A stretch of DNA of 64,000 nt from an uncultured Bacteroidota bacterium (GTDB taxonomy: Bacteria; Bacteroidota; Bacteroidia; Chitinophagales; Chitinophagaceae). How positions within the stretch are numbered: position 1 is the first letter of the stretch; the number at the start of each line of letters is the position of its first letter. The stretch lies in contig CAIYLW010000085.1 of NCBI GenBank assembly GCA_903927185.1, forward strand, positions 102,364 through 166,363, given 5' to 3'. The position numbers and the translations under genes were made by a program. The notes under the pieces were generated by a model. The model did no database searches. It worked only from the letters and a program-made list of their open reading frames with translations, and was not told the origin of the DNA. Positions 7,945 to 16,751 of the stretch are shown in pieces.

Positions 7945-9435
7945 TTATTTTCCTTTAAAATCTTCTGCCACAATTTTACTCGTGATGGCAGCACTCTTTA
8001 AACACAAAGGTATGCCACCGCCCGGATGTACACTTCCGCCTACAAAATATAAATTTTTTATTTTCTTCGAAAAATTTGGATGCCGTAAAAAAGCAGCCAT
8101 TTTTGAATTGGAACTGGTACCATATAAAGATCCCCTATAGGAATCAGTTCTGTTCTCTATCGTAACTGGGTCCAGAACTTCCTCCACTTCAATCATTGGG
8201 GATATATCCACTCCAAGTATTCTATTCAACTTTTCAATAATTGCAGCTTTGTATTGCTCTTTAAATTTCAACCAATCTTGTCCGATATTAGCTGGAGCAT
8301 TAACCATTACAAACCAATTTTCTTTTCCCAATGGAGCCTGTAATCCCGGCTCTATCTTACCTGTGATATTTATATAAACGGTAGGATCTTCATACACTTT
8401 TTTAGTTTTAAAAAGTGATTTAAATTCTTCCTGATAATTTGTAGTAAAAAATATATTGTGCAGCTCCAGTTCCGGAAAAGAACGATTTATGCCCCAATAA
8501 AAAATCAAGGCACTACTACTTCTTTCTTGTTTTAATACTTCACTTGCTTTGGAATGATCTAACAACAATCTCTGATATGTAAAATATACATCCATATTGC
8601 TTACTACAATATCGGAGAATATATTCTTACCTGCTACCACTACACCATTTGCACAGTTTTCGTTTTGAATGATCCGTTCAACTGGTGTTGAAAAATAAAA
8701 CTGTACCCCTTTCTTTAATGCAAGCTGGTATAAGGCTTTGCTAATACTAATCATGCCGCCTTTGGGATAAAAAGTGCCTTGATTTAACTCCAGATGAGGA
8801 ATCAGGCTTAACATCCCCGGGGCCTGGTAGGGATTACTTCCATTATAGGTAGCAAAGCGATTAAATAATTGTATGGTGTGCTTTTGTTTAAAATGACTTT
8901 CATTTAAATCATGCATCGATTTAAAAAGGTGCTTCCATCGCAACGTTTTAATTGCTTTATAAACACCCGGTGAAAACAAAGTCTTTATTTGGTGTAAAGA
9001 ATTATTCAGAAATAGTCCTGCAATATTTTGATACAGTTTCTTAGAGCTCTCCAAATAACTTAATATTCTTTCTTTTTTTTCTCCCGTTTTATTTTCAAGT
9101 TCTTCAGCAAATACGAGATTATTTGTATAGGCGTTGATAACAGTTCCGTCTTCGTAAAAATATTTGAAAGAGATGGGGAGTGATTGGTAATGAAAATAAT
9201 TTTCGATTGGTTCTCCTGCTAGTGTAAAAAGTTCTTCGATATTTTCAGGTTGGGTAAACAAACTCGGACCCGCATCGAATTGATATCCCTTTACTTTAAA
9301 TTCACTAATCTTACCTCCGGGATACTCGTTCTTTTCATATACAATTACCTGAAATCCTTGTGCAGACAATCTTATAGCTGATGCTAGCCCGGCAACTCCT
9401 GCTCCAATAATGATCGCTGTTTTAGAATGGCTCAT
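7945..9435 (-). CDS. crtD: CrtI-family carotenoid desaturase, probably CrtD (3,4-desaturase)
   Basis: The 496-residue protein has an N-terminal FAD-binding motif IIGAGVAGLASAIRLS (9-24), the family block PGGKISEFKVKGYQFDAGPS, and the C-terminal signature FVGGSVHPGGGIPLCLKSA. It is the second CrtI-type enzyme in the operon and lies next to cruF. In Bacteroidota this pairing usually marks CrtD, which desaturates the 3',4' bond after 1'-hydroxylation. Assignment as CrtD rather than a second phytoene desaturase rests on this context. The start is 17 bp after idi. Confidence 0.82.
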   Translation of the reverse strand: MSHSKTAIIIGAGVAGLASAIRLSAQGFQVIVYEKNEYPGGKISEFKVKGYQFDAGPSLFTQPENIEELFTLAGEPIENYFHYQSLPISFKYFYEDGTVINAYTNNLVFAEELENKTGEKKERILSYLESSKKLYQNIAGLFLNNSLHQIKTLFSPGVYKAIKTLRWKHLFKSMHDLNESHFKQKHTIQLFNRFATYNGSNPYQAPGMLSLIPHLELNQGTFYPKGGMISISKALYQLALKKGVQFYFSTPVERIIQNENCANGVVVAGKNIFSDIVVSNMDVYFTYQRLLLDHSKASEVLKQERSSSALIFYWGINRSFPELELHNIFFTTNYQEEFKSLFKTKKVYEDPTVYINITGKIEPGLQAPLGKENWFVMVNAPANIGQDWLKFKEQYKAAIIEKLNRILGVDISPMIEVEEVLDPVTIENRTDSYRGSLYGTSSNSKMAAFLRHPNFSKKIKNLYFVGGSVHPGGGIPLCLKSAAITSKIVAEDFKGK

Positions 9436-9452
9436 GAAAGTATTGGTTGAAG

Positions 9453-9986
9453 TTAGGCTATTTTATGAGCATAATTCAGCTGCCACCATTGCATCATTTT
9501 AGGAAAGATAATTTCGAACCAGGCAGTAAACATGCCATCATGGGATACTAGTGATTGCTGTATGCTTTCCATAGAACGAAAAACAAAATCATTAACCTCT
9601 AAAGGATTCACCTCTATTGAACCATCATAATATCCTACAAACACATGATCGAATTCATGTTCGGTTAACCCATTATCAAAACTTGCCTGATATACGAAAT
9701 CAAAAACTTTTTCTAAGGGCACTGAAAAACCCATTTCTTCATGTAGTCTTCTATTTGCAGCATCTTCCACTGTTTCGTTAGGTCGGGGGTGACTACAACA
9801 GGTGTTAGTCCATAAACCGCCGCTATGGTATTTATTAAGCGCTCTTTGTTGTAATAACAATTCGCCTTTTTGATTAAAAACAAAAACACTAAAGGCCCTA
9901 TGTAATAAAGCTTTTTCGTGTGCTTCCATTTTCTCCATCACACCTAATTCTTCATCTCGATCATTTACTAATACTACCTGTTCCAT
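9453..9986 (-). CDS. idi: Isopentenyl-diphosphate delta-isomerase, type I
   Basis: The 177-residue Nudix-fold enzyme interconverts isopentenyl and dimethylallyl diphosphate. The catalytic Cys is in TNTCCSHP (C64 aligns with the active Cys of E. coli Idi). The Nudix-like block RRLHEEMGF and the acidic TEHEFDHVF supply metal ligands and the catalytic Glu. It sits between crtB (27 bp upstream) and crtD and would feed precursors for C40 synthesis. No GGPP synthase gene is in the window. Confidence 0.95.
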   Translation of the reverse strand: MEQVVLVNDRDEELGVMEKMEAHEKALLHRAFSVFVFNQKGELLLQQRALNKYHSGGLWTNTCCSHPRPNETVEDAANRRLHEEMGFSVPLEKVFDFVYQASFDNGLTEHEFDHVFVGYYDGSIEVNPLEVNDFVFRSMESIQQSLVSHDGMFTAWFEIIFPKMMQWWQLNYAHKIA

Positions 9987-10013
9987 ATACTGGTATCAAC
10001 TATAAAAGTGAAG

Positions 10014-10850
10014 CTACAACATATTCATTTGACTTCGGATGCCCGCCTTTGCAAGTATAAAAAATTTGCCATAGTCAGGAATTCGAATCCTTTGTTGCAT
10101 AATTTTTTGTGGTTGAATTTTTTTGATTTTTTTGAAGAGCGATAAATAGTATTTAAATGCTACATATACGCCAAACCTTGCTTTGATAGGCAATTTTTGA
10201 ATCCCTTCAAATGCATGATCAAAATCCTTTTGAATATCTCTCTCAATTTCTTGTTTATCCTTTTCACTGAAGTTGTTGAAATTACAACCTGGAAAATATA
10301 TTCTATCTAATCCTTCATAATCTGCTCGAAGGTCTCTCAGAAAATTTACTTTCTGAAAAGCAGCACCTAAACTTTTAGCATAGGGTTTTAAGGATTCGTA
10401 TTCTTCTTTATGTCCTGCACAAAATACATGAAGACACATCAAGCCTACTACTTCTGCACTACCATATATATATTCTTCGTATCCTGCTTTATCGTACTCA
10501 CGTTTCTCCAAATCCAATTCCATACTATACAAAAAAGCTTCAATCAGATGATGGTCGATCTGGTATTCATTTACTGTAATTTGAAAGCTATTTAAAATTG
10601 GATTTAAACTTATTTTTTTGTCGATGGCTTCATATGTCGATTTTTTAAAATCAGCCAATAGGTCGGCCTTTGGATGCTCGTGAAAGCTATCCACTATTTC
10701 GTCAGCAAATCTCACAAATCCGTAGATATTGCAAATTGGCGTTCTGAAATCTTTATGCAATAGTTTAATTGCCGAAAAAAAGCTGGTGCTATATTTTTCG
10801 GTGGTAATTCTACTGCAATCCTGACTCACTTCATGAAACAGGTCCATCAT
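10014..10850 (-). CDS. crtB: Phytoene synthase
   Basis: The 278-residue protein is a squalene/phytoene synthase. The first Asp-rich motif is FADEIVD (D50, D54). The second lies in VNFLRDLRADYEG, followed by the family-typical DRIYFP. Length and helical pattern match bacterial CrtB. It condenses two GGPP to phytoene. Two ATG codons open the frame; the first is used here. It follows crtI by 59 bp, the widest gap within this block. Confidence 0.95.
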   Translation of the reverse strand: MMDLFHEVSQDCSRITTEKYSTSFFSAIKLLHKDFRTPICNIYGFVRFADEIVDSFHEHPKADLLADFKKSTYEAIDKKISLNPILNSFQITVNEYQIDHHLIEAFLYSMELDLEKREYDKAGYEEYIYGSAEVVGLMCLHVFCAGHKEEYESLKPYAKSLGAAFQKVNFLRDLRADYEGLDRIYFPGCNFNNFSEKDKQEIERDIQKDFDHAFEGIQKLPIKARFGVYVAFKYYLSLFKKIKKIQPQKIMQQRIRIPDYGKFFILAKAGIRSQMNML

Positions 10851-10909
10851 ACTGCTTGATTTTTGGTACTAATTATATAAAACAGAAATTGGAAGATTTT
10901 GTTTAAAAT

Positions 10910-12415
10910 CTAATTTGATTTTCCAAAAGCCTTAATCACTTCACCTGCCACCACTTCTCCGCTAATCAAACTTGGCGGTACTCCTGGCCCTGGAACTGTT
11001 AATTGTCCAGTATAAAAAAGGTTCTTCAGTTTTTTACTTTTGCAGGCTGGTTTTAGAATAGCTGTTTGCAGCAAGGTATTCGCTAAACCGTATGCATTTC
11101 CCTTAAAGGAATGATAATCATTGATAAAATCGCTATTTGAATAGGATCTTTTATAAATAATGCTTTCTTTTATTGTTTGCCCCAGATGCTTTTCCATCCT
11201 ATTAATGATCAAATCAAAGTAATGATCTCTTAAAGCTTCATCATCGTTTTTCAGGCCTGCGGCAACGGGTATCAATAAAAATAAATTCTCACAACCTTCA
11301 GGAGCTGATTGCGGATCTGTAACTGAAACCGCACTCACATAAAACAAGGGGTCTGTGGGCCATTTCTTTGATGTATAAATTTCATCTCCATGAACTGCAA
11401 ATGAAGTGTCGAAAAACAATGTATGGTGTAAAATGCCTGAAATCTTTTTATTTAAGCCAATATAAAAGATAAGGCATCCGGGTGCCATTACCCTTTTTTC
11501 CCAATAGGCTTCTGAATAAGATCTAAATTCCTTCGGCAAAATTTTTGTTTCAACATGGTGATAATCGGCTCCGGCAACAACCACATCTGCTTTATACATT
11601 TGGGGAATTTTTATTCCATCATGTGTTGCATTTGATATAACAGTTCTAATAGAATTATCCTGAAAAGTTACATTGGTAACTTCTTCTTCGAACTTAAATT
11701 TTACTCCAAGTTCAACTGCTAATAAATACATGGCTTCCACAATTTGATACATCCCTCTTTCGGGATACCAAGTACCACCTTTAATATCTGCATAGTTCAT
11801 CAAACTATATAATGCTGGTGTGTCTTCAGGTAGCGCTCCTAAAAATAAAACCGGGAATTCCATCAGCTCTTTTAACTTAGGATTGTTAAAATGCTTTGAT
11901 ACATGTTTTTTAATAGAGTTAAAAACATCTAACCGAAAAATTCCACTGACCAGTTCTTTATCTAAAAATTCTGTCAATGATTGTCCGGGCTTGAAAACCA
12001 ATTTATTGATACCAACCTGATATTTATAAGCAGCTTCCCCAATATATTTATCAAGCTTATCGCCACTACCCGGTTCAATGCTTTCGAACAAATCTCTGAA
12101 GGCATTATAATCTGCTGGAATATCCATTGGACCGTCTTTCCAAACAATTCTATAAGAAGGATCTAACCTGATTAATTGATAGTAATCAGAAACTGATTTG
12201 CCAAATTGTTTAAAGTAACGTTCAAACACATCTGGCATCCAATACCAACTAGGCCCCATATCAAAAGTGAATCCATCTACTTTAAATTGTCTGGCCCTCC
12301 CGCCGGGTTGATTGTGCTTTTCCAGCACAGTTACATCCCATCCAGCTTTTGCCAGAAACGACGCAGCCGAAAGGCCTGCAAATCCACTGCCTATAACAAT
12401 AGCTTTCTTAGTCAC
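10910..12415 (-). CDS. crtI: Phytoene desaturase
   Basis: The 501-residue enzyme carries the FAD motif VIGSGFAGLSAASFL, then PGGRARQFKVDGFTFDMGPS and the C-terminal GQLTVPGPGVPPSLISG, all classical for CrtI. The MGPSWYWMPDVFERYF block is typical of true phytoene desaturases, which make lycopene by four desaturations. It is the first enzyme gene of the operon, directly after the sigma-factor gene. Confidence 0.95.
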   Translation of the reverse strand: MTKKAIVIGSGFAGLSAASFLAKAGWDVTVLEKHNQPGGRARQFKVDGFTFDMGPSWYWMPDVFERYFKQFGKSVSDYYQLIRLDPSYRIVWKDGPMDIPADYNAFRDLFESIEPGSGDKLDKYIGEAAYKYQVGINKLVFKPGQSLTEFLDKELVSGIFRLDVFNSIKKHVSKHFNNPKLKELMEFPVLFLGALPEDTPALYSLMNYADIKGGTWYPERGMYQIVEAMYLLAVELGVKFKFEEEVTNVTFQDNSIRTVISNATHDGIKIPQMYKADVVVAGADYHHVETKILPKEFRSYSEAYWEKRVMAPGCLIFYIGLNKKISGILHHTLFFDTSFAVHGDEIYTSKKWPTDPLFYVSAVSVTDPQSAPEGCENLFLLIPVAAGLKNDDEALRDHYFDLIINRMEKHLGQTIKESIIYKRSYSNSDFINDYHSFKGNAYGLANTLLQTAILKPACKSKKLKNLFYTGQLTVPGPGVPPSLISGEVVAGEVIKAFGKSN

Positions 12416-12452
12416 TTAATAAATAAAAGGTGTATAGCAAGATACGTTGAAA

Positions 12453-12953
12453 TTAGTGGCGTTCAATCTGCGATTTCAATAATTTACGCGCAAAGTGAAT
12501 CCTACTCTTAATAGTACCTAAAGGTTCTTTTAGCATATCTGCTATTTCATGATATTTGTACCCATCAAAATAAAGGAGAAAAGGATTACGAAAAATTTCC
12601 GGAAGCTTATGGATGGCTTCTTGTACCTCTTTCATATTTAAGGTTGCAATGGCTTCATTAGCAACAGCCACTTGATTAGTATCTAATAAAAAGTCGTTCG
12701 CTGTATGATCGAAAATAGTTTGTTGCTTTGACTTTCTGCGGTAGTTATTAATAAAAATATTACGCATGATGGTATACATCCAAGCCTTAATATTTGTACC
12801 AATATGGTACTTCTCTTTATTTGCCAGAGCCCGGAATAAAGTCTCTTGAACAAGATCTTTCGCAGCTTCCTGATCTCTTGTTAAAGTAAAAGCAAATGGC
12901 CTAAGAAACTCTGTGTTCTTAATCAGTATTTGATCGAAATCGAGCGTTGACAT
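12453..12953 (-). CDS. ECF RNA polymerase sigma factor at the head of the carotenoid operon
   Basis: The 166-residue protein has sigma region 2 (RDQEAAKDLVQETLFRAL, then IKAWMYTIMRNIFINNYRR) and region 4 (LPEIFRNPFLLYFDGYKYHEIADML, then GTIKSRIHFARKLL). No anti-sigma gene is adjacent. It lies 37 bp before crtI on the same strand and probably drives the carotenoid operon, its own gene, or both. The region upstream (12954-13111) contains several TTTGTTTA-like motifs. This is inferred from position only. Confidence 0.92.
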   Translation of the reverse strand: MSTLDFDQILIKNTEFLRPFAFTLTRDQEAAKDLVQETLFRALANKEKYHIGTNIKAWMYTIMRNIFINNYRRKSKQQTIFDHTANDFLLDTNQVAVANEAIATLNMKEVQEAIHKLPEIFRNPFLLYFDGYKYHEIADMLKEPLGTIKSRIHFARKLLKSQIERH

Positions 12954-12957
12954 ATAT

Positions 12958-13050
12958 CTTGTTTAACTATTTACTTTGTAAAGCTAAACAAAATATAGTC
13001 GTATTTCCTTAAATTTTGTTTAATATTTTCATATTAATAGTAAAACAAAG
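12958..13050. promoter_or_regulatory. Cluster of TTTTGTTTAA-like motifs upstream of the carotenoid sigma gene
   Basis: The intergenic region has cttgtttaac (12958), the inverted taaacaaaat (12985), ttttgtttaa (13014) and taaaacaaag (near 13041). The first two make an imperfect inverted repeat GTTTA...TAAAC of about 29 bp. Exact ttttgtttaa copies also lie upstream of the MerR-type gene (14022-14031) and between crtI and crtB (10897-10906). They are candidate binding sites for the CarH-like regulator or elements of sigma-dependent promoters. Confidence 0.4.
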
Positions 13051-13111
13051 TAAATCAATTAGTTAGGACTAAATGAGGATTTTTAACTCTTTTAATTGGT
13101 ATAATTATCAA

Positions 13112-13996
13112 TTATTTGTTCAATTCACTAATAAATTCCATGACATGCTCTAATGAACTTTTGAATTGCACATTTGCCGGAATAGCCTTTTTATAAGAAG
13201 AAGTTACAAATCCAGATATAATTGTAAGCTGGTCAGGGATTTTTTGACCTATGAATTTGAGAAATTTTTCAAAATTGAAATTATGGGCTAAAGAAGTTAG
13301 GTGGCTGTAGATGAAATCGGGCGACTTTCTCTTGCACAAATACTCGATATCTGCAATTGGCACATTCGCTCCTAAGTAAATTACTTTTATCCCTTTCGAT
13401 TTTAGCAAATAATGTATAAATAATATACCCAATTCATGGTGTTCACCTTCAGGCAAGAAAACGATACATAGTTTTGTAGAATTAAAAATACTTGTTATCG
13501 TTTCAATTCCAAGAATGATCTTTTGTCGGATAATATTGGTAATCAAATGCTCCTGAGCTGGATTGATATTACTAGTAACCCACAAAATACCTACTCGTTC
13601 TAAAAAAGGGAAAATGATTTGAGTAATCGATTTTTCAATGCCTAACCTGCTGATATGTTGGTCTAAAATTGATTCAAATTGCTCAAAATCAATATCTATC
13701 ATGCAATTAATCATCTCATTTACAATGCGTTCTTGCTGGGCTTGTAAATTAGTGAGAGAGAAGATTTTGTTTTTCAGCTCTTCTTTATTCATCTGAGCAA
13801 TATGAGAAATCTTAAACCCGTACTTATTTAATAGTGCAATATTTAGTACCGTTTTTAATTCTTCATTACTATATATACGTATGTTGGTTCCTGTTCGATT
13901 AGGATTTAAAAAGGTATAGCGTTGCTCCCATATACGAATTGTATGAGCTTTAATGCCAGAAAGGTTCTCTAGATCTTTAATATTGAAAGAGTTCAT
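13112..13996 (-). CDS. MerR-type, cobalamin-binding photoreceptor regulator (CarH/LitR-like)
   Basis: The 294-residue protein has an N-terminal MerR helix-turn-helix (IKDLENLSGIKAHTIRIWEQRY), a four-helix B12-binding cap region (about 85-165) and a Rossmann cobalamin domain (about 170-290). Key CarH residues are present: W139-x9-EH (149-150), and E185-x-H187-x-x-G190, where His187 would be the lower cobalt ligand. Such proteins bind adenosylcobalamin, repress carotenoid genes in the dark and release DNA in light. The ATG at 13996 was chosen over a TTG at 14014. It is transcribed towards the carotenoid operon. Confidence 0.88.
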   Translation of the reverse strand: MNSFNIKDLENLSGIKAHTIRIWEQRYTFLNPNRTGTNIRIYSNEELKTVLNIALLNKYGFKISHIAQMNKEELKNKIFSLTNLQAQQERIVNEMINCMIDIDFEQFESILDQHISRLGIEKSITQIIFPFLERVGILWVTSNINPAQEHLITNIIRQKIILGIETITSIFNSTKLCIVFLPEGEHHELGILFIHYLLKSKGIKVIYLGANVPIADIEYLCKRKSPDFIYSHLTSLAHNFNFEKFLKFIGQKIPDQLTIISGFVTSSYKKAIPANVQFKSSLEHVMEFISELNK

Positions 13997-14021
13997 AACT
14001 GTATAAACAGTCAAGATAATG

Positions 14022-14031
14022 TTTTGTTTAA
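14022..14031. promoter_or_regulatory. TTTTGTTTAA motif upstream of the CarH-like gene
   Basis: An exact copy of the decamer also seen at 13014 and 10897 lies 26 bp before the regulator's ATG. This position would allow autoregulation. It is a short AT-rich motif, so the call is tentative. Confidence 0.3.
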
Positions 14032-14068
14032 TCTTTTATTCTGGAAATCAAATATTTCTGAAATTTAT

Positions 14069-14926
14069 TTATTTCAACTTACGTAAGTACTCTCCATAGC
14101 CACTCTTAGCATATTTATCTGCAATCACTAAAAGCTGTTCACGATTGATATATCCTTTACGAAAGGCAATTTCTTCGATACAGCCAATTTTCTGACTTTG
14201 CCTTTTTTCTATCACCCTTACAAACTCACAAGCATCAGCAAAGGAGTCGAATGTTCCCGTATCCAGCCATGCAGTACCACGGCTCATGACACCCACTTGC
14301 AAGTTCCCCGCTTCGAGATACACCCTATTCACATCAGTAATTTCGTATTCACCACGAGGGGAAGGTTTTATATTTTTAGCGATAGCTATAACAGTATTAT
14401 CGTAGAAATATAAACCTGGAACAGCAAAATTTGATTTAGGCTCCAAGGGTTTTTCTTCAATAGAGACCGCGATATTGTTCGCATCAAATTCAACCACTCC
14501 ATATCTCTCAGGATCATTTACTTCGTAAGCAAATACCGCTGCGCCTGTTACATTATTGAACGATTCCACTAACTTTCCAAAGCCTGCACCATAAAAAATA
14601 TTGTCGCCTAATATCAAAGCCACTTTATCATCGCCAATAAATTTTTCACCAATTACAAAAGCCTGAGCTAAACCATTCGGCACAGCTTGCACTGCATACT
14701 CAAACCTGCAACCCAAATCTTTCCCATCTCCCAGTAAACGTTGAAATTGTGAAGAATCTTCGGGTGTTGTGATGATCAGAATTTCATTAATTCCTGCTAA
14801 CATCAATATAGACAAAGGATAAAAAATCATCGGCTTATCGTAAACTGGCATTAACTGCTTACTAATTCCACGTGTAATTGGATACAATCTTGTTCCAGAA
14901 CCGCCTGCTAGAATTATTCCTTTCAT
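14069..14926 (-). CDS. rfbA: Glucose-1-phosphate thymidylyltransferase
   Basis: The 285-residue enzyme makes dTDP-glucose from dTTP and glucose-1-phosphate. It starts with the nucleotidyltransferase signature [16 protein letters not shown], followed by [18 protein letters not shown]. Substrate-site blocks are [34 protein letters not shown] and WLDTGTFDS. Length matches RmlA. It is the third gene of rfbB-rfbC-rfbA. Confidence 0.97.
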   Translation of the reverse strand: MKGIILAGGSGTRLYPITRGISKQLMPVYDKPMIFYPLSILMLAGINEILIITTPEDSSQFQRLLGDGKDLGCRFEYAVQAVPNGLAQAFVIGEKFIGDDKVALILGDNIFYGAGFGKLVESFNNVTGAAVFAYEVNDPERYGVVEFDANNIAVSIEEKPLEPKSNFAVPGLYFYDNTVIAIAKNIKPSPRGEYEITDVNRVYLEAGNLQVGVMSRGTAWLDTGTFDSFADACEFVRVIEKRQSQKIGCIEEIAFRKGYINREQLLVIADKYAKSGYGEYLRKLK

Positions 14927-14965
14927 CTTATCTGAATTAGGTTATTAGGTAATTATTTAAAGATA

Positions 14966-15523
14966 TTAAAAAAGCAAACTATCGATCATTTCACTCATCT
15001 TAGGCAATACTTGATCCTTATCAGAAATCAATAACTGATCTGCTGGTAATTGCCAATCAATATTAAGTTCTGGATCATTATAAATTACACCTCCTTCAGA
15101 AGATTTATGATATAAGTTATCGCATTTATAAAAGAAAGTAGCCGTTTCGCTTAACACTACAAATCCATGTGCAAAACCACGAGGTACAAAAAACTGAGTT
15201 CGACTTTCAGCAGAAAGTTCTACCGCTATATGTTGTTTAAAAGTGGGAGATGCTCTTCTTAAATCAACCGCAATATCAAGCACACTACCTTCCAATACAC
15301 GTACTAGTTTTGCTTGTGCATGCTCACCATGTTGAAAATGCAAACCACGCAAAACACCTTTACTAGATTTTGATTGATTATCCTGAATAAAGTTGATATC
15401 CATTCCCGTTTTATCAAAGAATGTTTTCTTATTAAAACTTTCAAAAAAATAACCTCTGCTATCACCAAAAACAGTATCATGAATAATAATACAATCGGCT
15501 AATTTAGTCTGCTCTACTGTCAT
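14966..15523 (-). CDS. rfbC: dTDP-4-dehydrorhamnose 3,5-epimerase
   Basis: The 185-residue cupin epimerase shows DSRGYFFESFNK, GVLRGLHFQ with the catalytic His, KLVRVLEGSVLDIAVDLR, and FVPRGFAHGFVVLSE. It acts on dTDP-4-keto-6-deoxyglucose. It starts 6 bp after rfbB, which implies one transcript. No rfbD reductase follows within the window. Confidence 0.97.
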   Translation of the reverse strand: MTVEQTKLADCIIIHDTVFGDSRGYFFESFNKKTFFDKTGMDINFIQDNQSKSSKGVLRGLHFQHGEHAQAKLVRVLEGSVLDIAVDLRRASPTFKQHIAVELSAESRTQFFVPRGFAHGFVVLSETATFFYKCDNLYHKSSEGGVIYNDPELNIDWQLPADQLLISDKDQVLPKMSEMIDSLLF

Positions 15524-15529
15524 AAAAAT

Positions 15530-16585
15530 CTATCTGTTTTCGTACATCCCGGTATAATAATTCTGATAATTTCCGCTAGTTACATTTTGTAACCATTCTG
15601 AATTGCTGAGGTACCAATCAATGGTTTCGCTCAAGCCTTGTTCAAATGTTACTGTGGGCTTCCATCCTAATTCGCGATTGATTTTTGTAGCATCTATCGC
15701 ATAGCGGCGATCATGCCCTGGCCTATCTTTCACATATTTAATCAATTTTTCGCTATACCCTTTTGCTCTGCCCAATTTTTCATCCATTTGAGCACATAAC
15801 AATTTTACCAGATCAATATTTCGCCATTCATTAAAGCCACCAATATTATAAGTTTCCCCATCCACTCCTTTATGGAAAATGGTATCAATTGCAATAGCAT
15901 GATCTTTCACATACAACCAATCTCTGGTGTATAAACCATCGCCATAAACAGGAAGCGGTTTTTCTTCAATGATATTGTTGATAAATAATGGAATTAATTT
16001 TTCTGGGAAATGAAAAGGGCCATAATTATTAGAACAATTAGATACCACCGTTCTCATATGATACGTTTCTCTATATGCTCTTACAAAATGATCTGAGGCA
16101 GCTTTACTGGCAGAATAAGGAGAGTTTGGATCATAAGCTGTTGTTTCTAAAAAGAAACCTTCTGCACCTAAACTACCATATACTTCATCAGTAGAAATAT
16201 GATAAAATAAATGGTCGGCATAATTTTCTTTCCATTTTTTCCTTGCCGTATTTAAAAGATTTACGGTGCCAATCACATTAGTATATACAAAATCTAATGG
16301 AGAAACAATGGAACGATCCACATGCGACTCAGCAGCTAAATGCACTACATCCGTAATATCATGTTCTTCAAAAGTCGCATCTAAAGCTCCGGCATCCAGA
16401 ATATTAATTTTTAAAAAATGGTAGTTTGGAAGATGATCAATATCCTTCAAATTTTCCAAATTCCCGGCATAGGTTAAGGCATCTAAATTAAAAATCTGAT
16501 ACTCAGGATATTTTGTAACAAATAATCTCACCACATGTGAGCCAATAAACCCTGCACCGCCAGTTATTAAAATATTTTTTTTCAT
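15530..16585 (-). CDS. rfbB: dTDP-glucose 4,6-dehydratase
   Basis: The 351-residue extended short-chain dehydrogenase has an N-terminal NAD site ITGGAGFIGSHVVR, HLAAESHVDRS, the STDEVYGSLG motif that holds the dehydratase acidic residues, and the YSASKAASDH catalytic Tyr/Lys pair. SNNYGPFHFPEKLIPL completes the family pattern. It converts dTDP-glucose to dTDP-4-keto-6-deoxyglucose and heads the rfbBCA unit. Confidence 0.97.
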   Translation of the reverse strand: MKKNILITGGAGFIGSHVVRLFVTKYPEYQIFNLDALTYAGNLENLKDIDHLPNYHFLKINILDAGALDATFEEHDITDVVHLAAESHVDRSIVSPLDFVYTNVIGTVNLLNTARKKWKENYADHLFYHISTDEVYGSLGAEGFFLETTAYDPNSPYSASKAASDHFVRAYRETYHMRTVVSNCSNNYGPFHFPEKLIPLFINNIIEEKPLPVYGDGLYTRDWLYVKDHAIAIDTIFHKGVDGETYNIGGFNEWRNIDLVKLLCAQMDEKLGRAKGYSEKLIKYVKDRPGHDRRYAIDATKINRELGWKPTVTFEQGLSETIDWYLSNSEWLQNVTSGNYQNYYTGMYENR

Positions 16586-16751
16586 GTGCTATTCCGTTTC
16601 AAGGACCGCGAAGTTACAACTATAAATGTTATTTATAATACCACCCAATAGTTAGAAAATCGTGAACATTTGAGCTTAAAATTTAATTGAAAGCTTAACA
16701 ATTGTTCATTTCAACCAAGCAATCATTATCTTCCCTATTGAAATTATTGCC

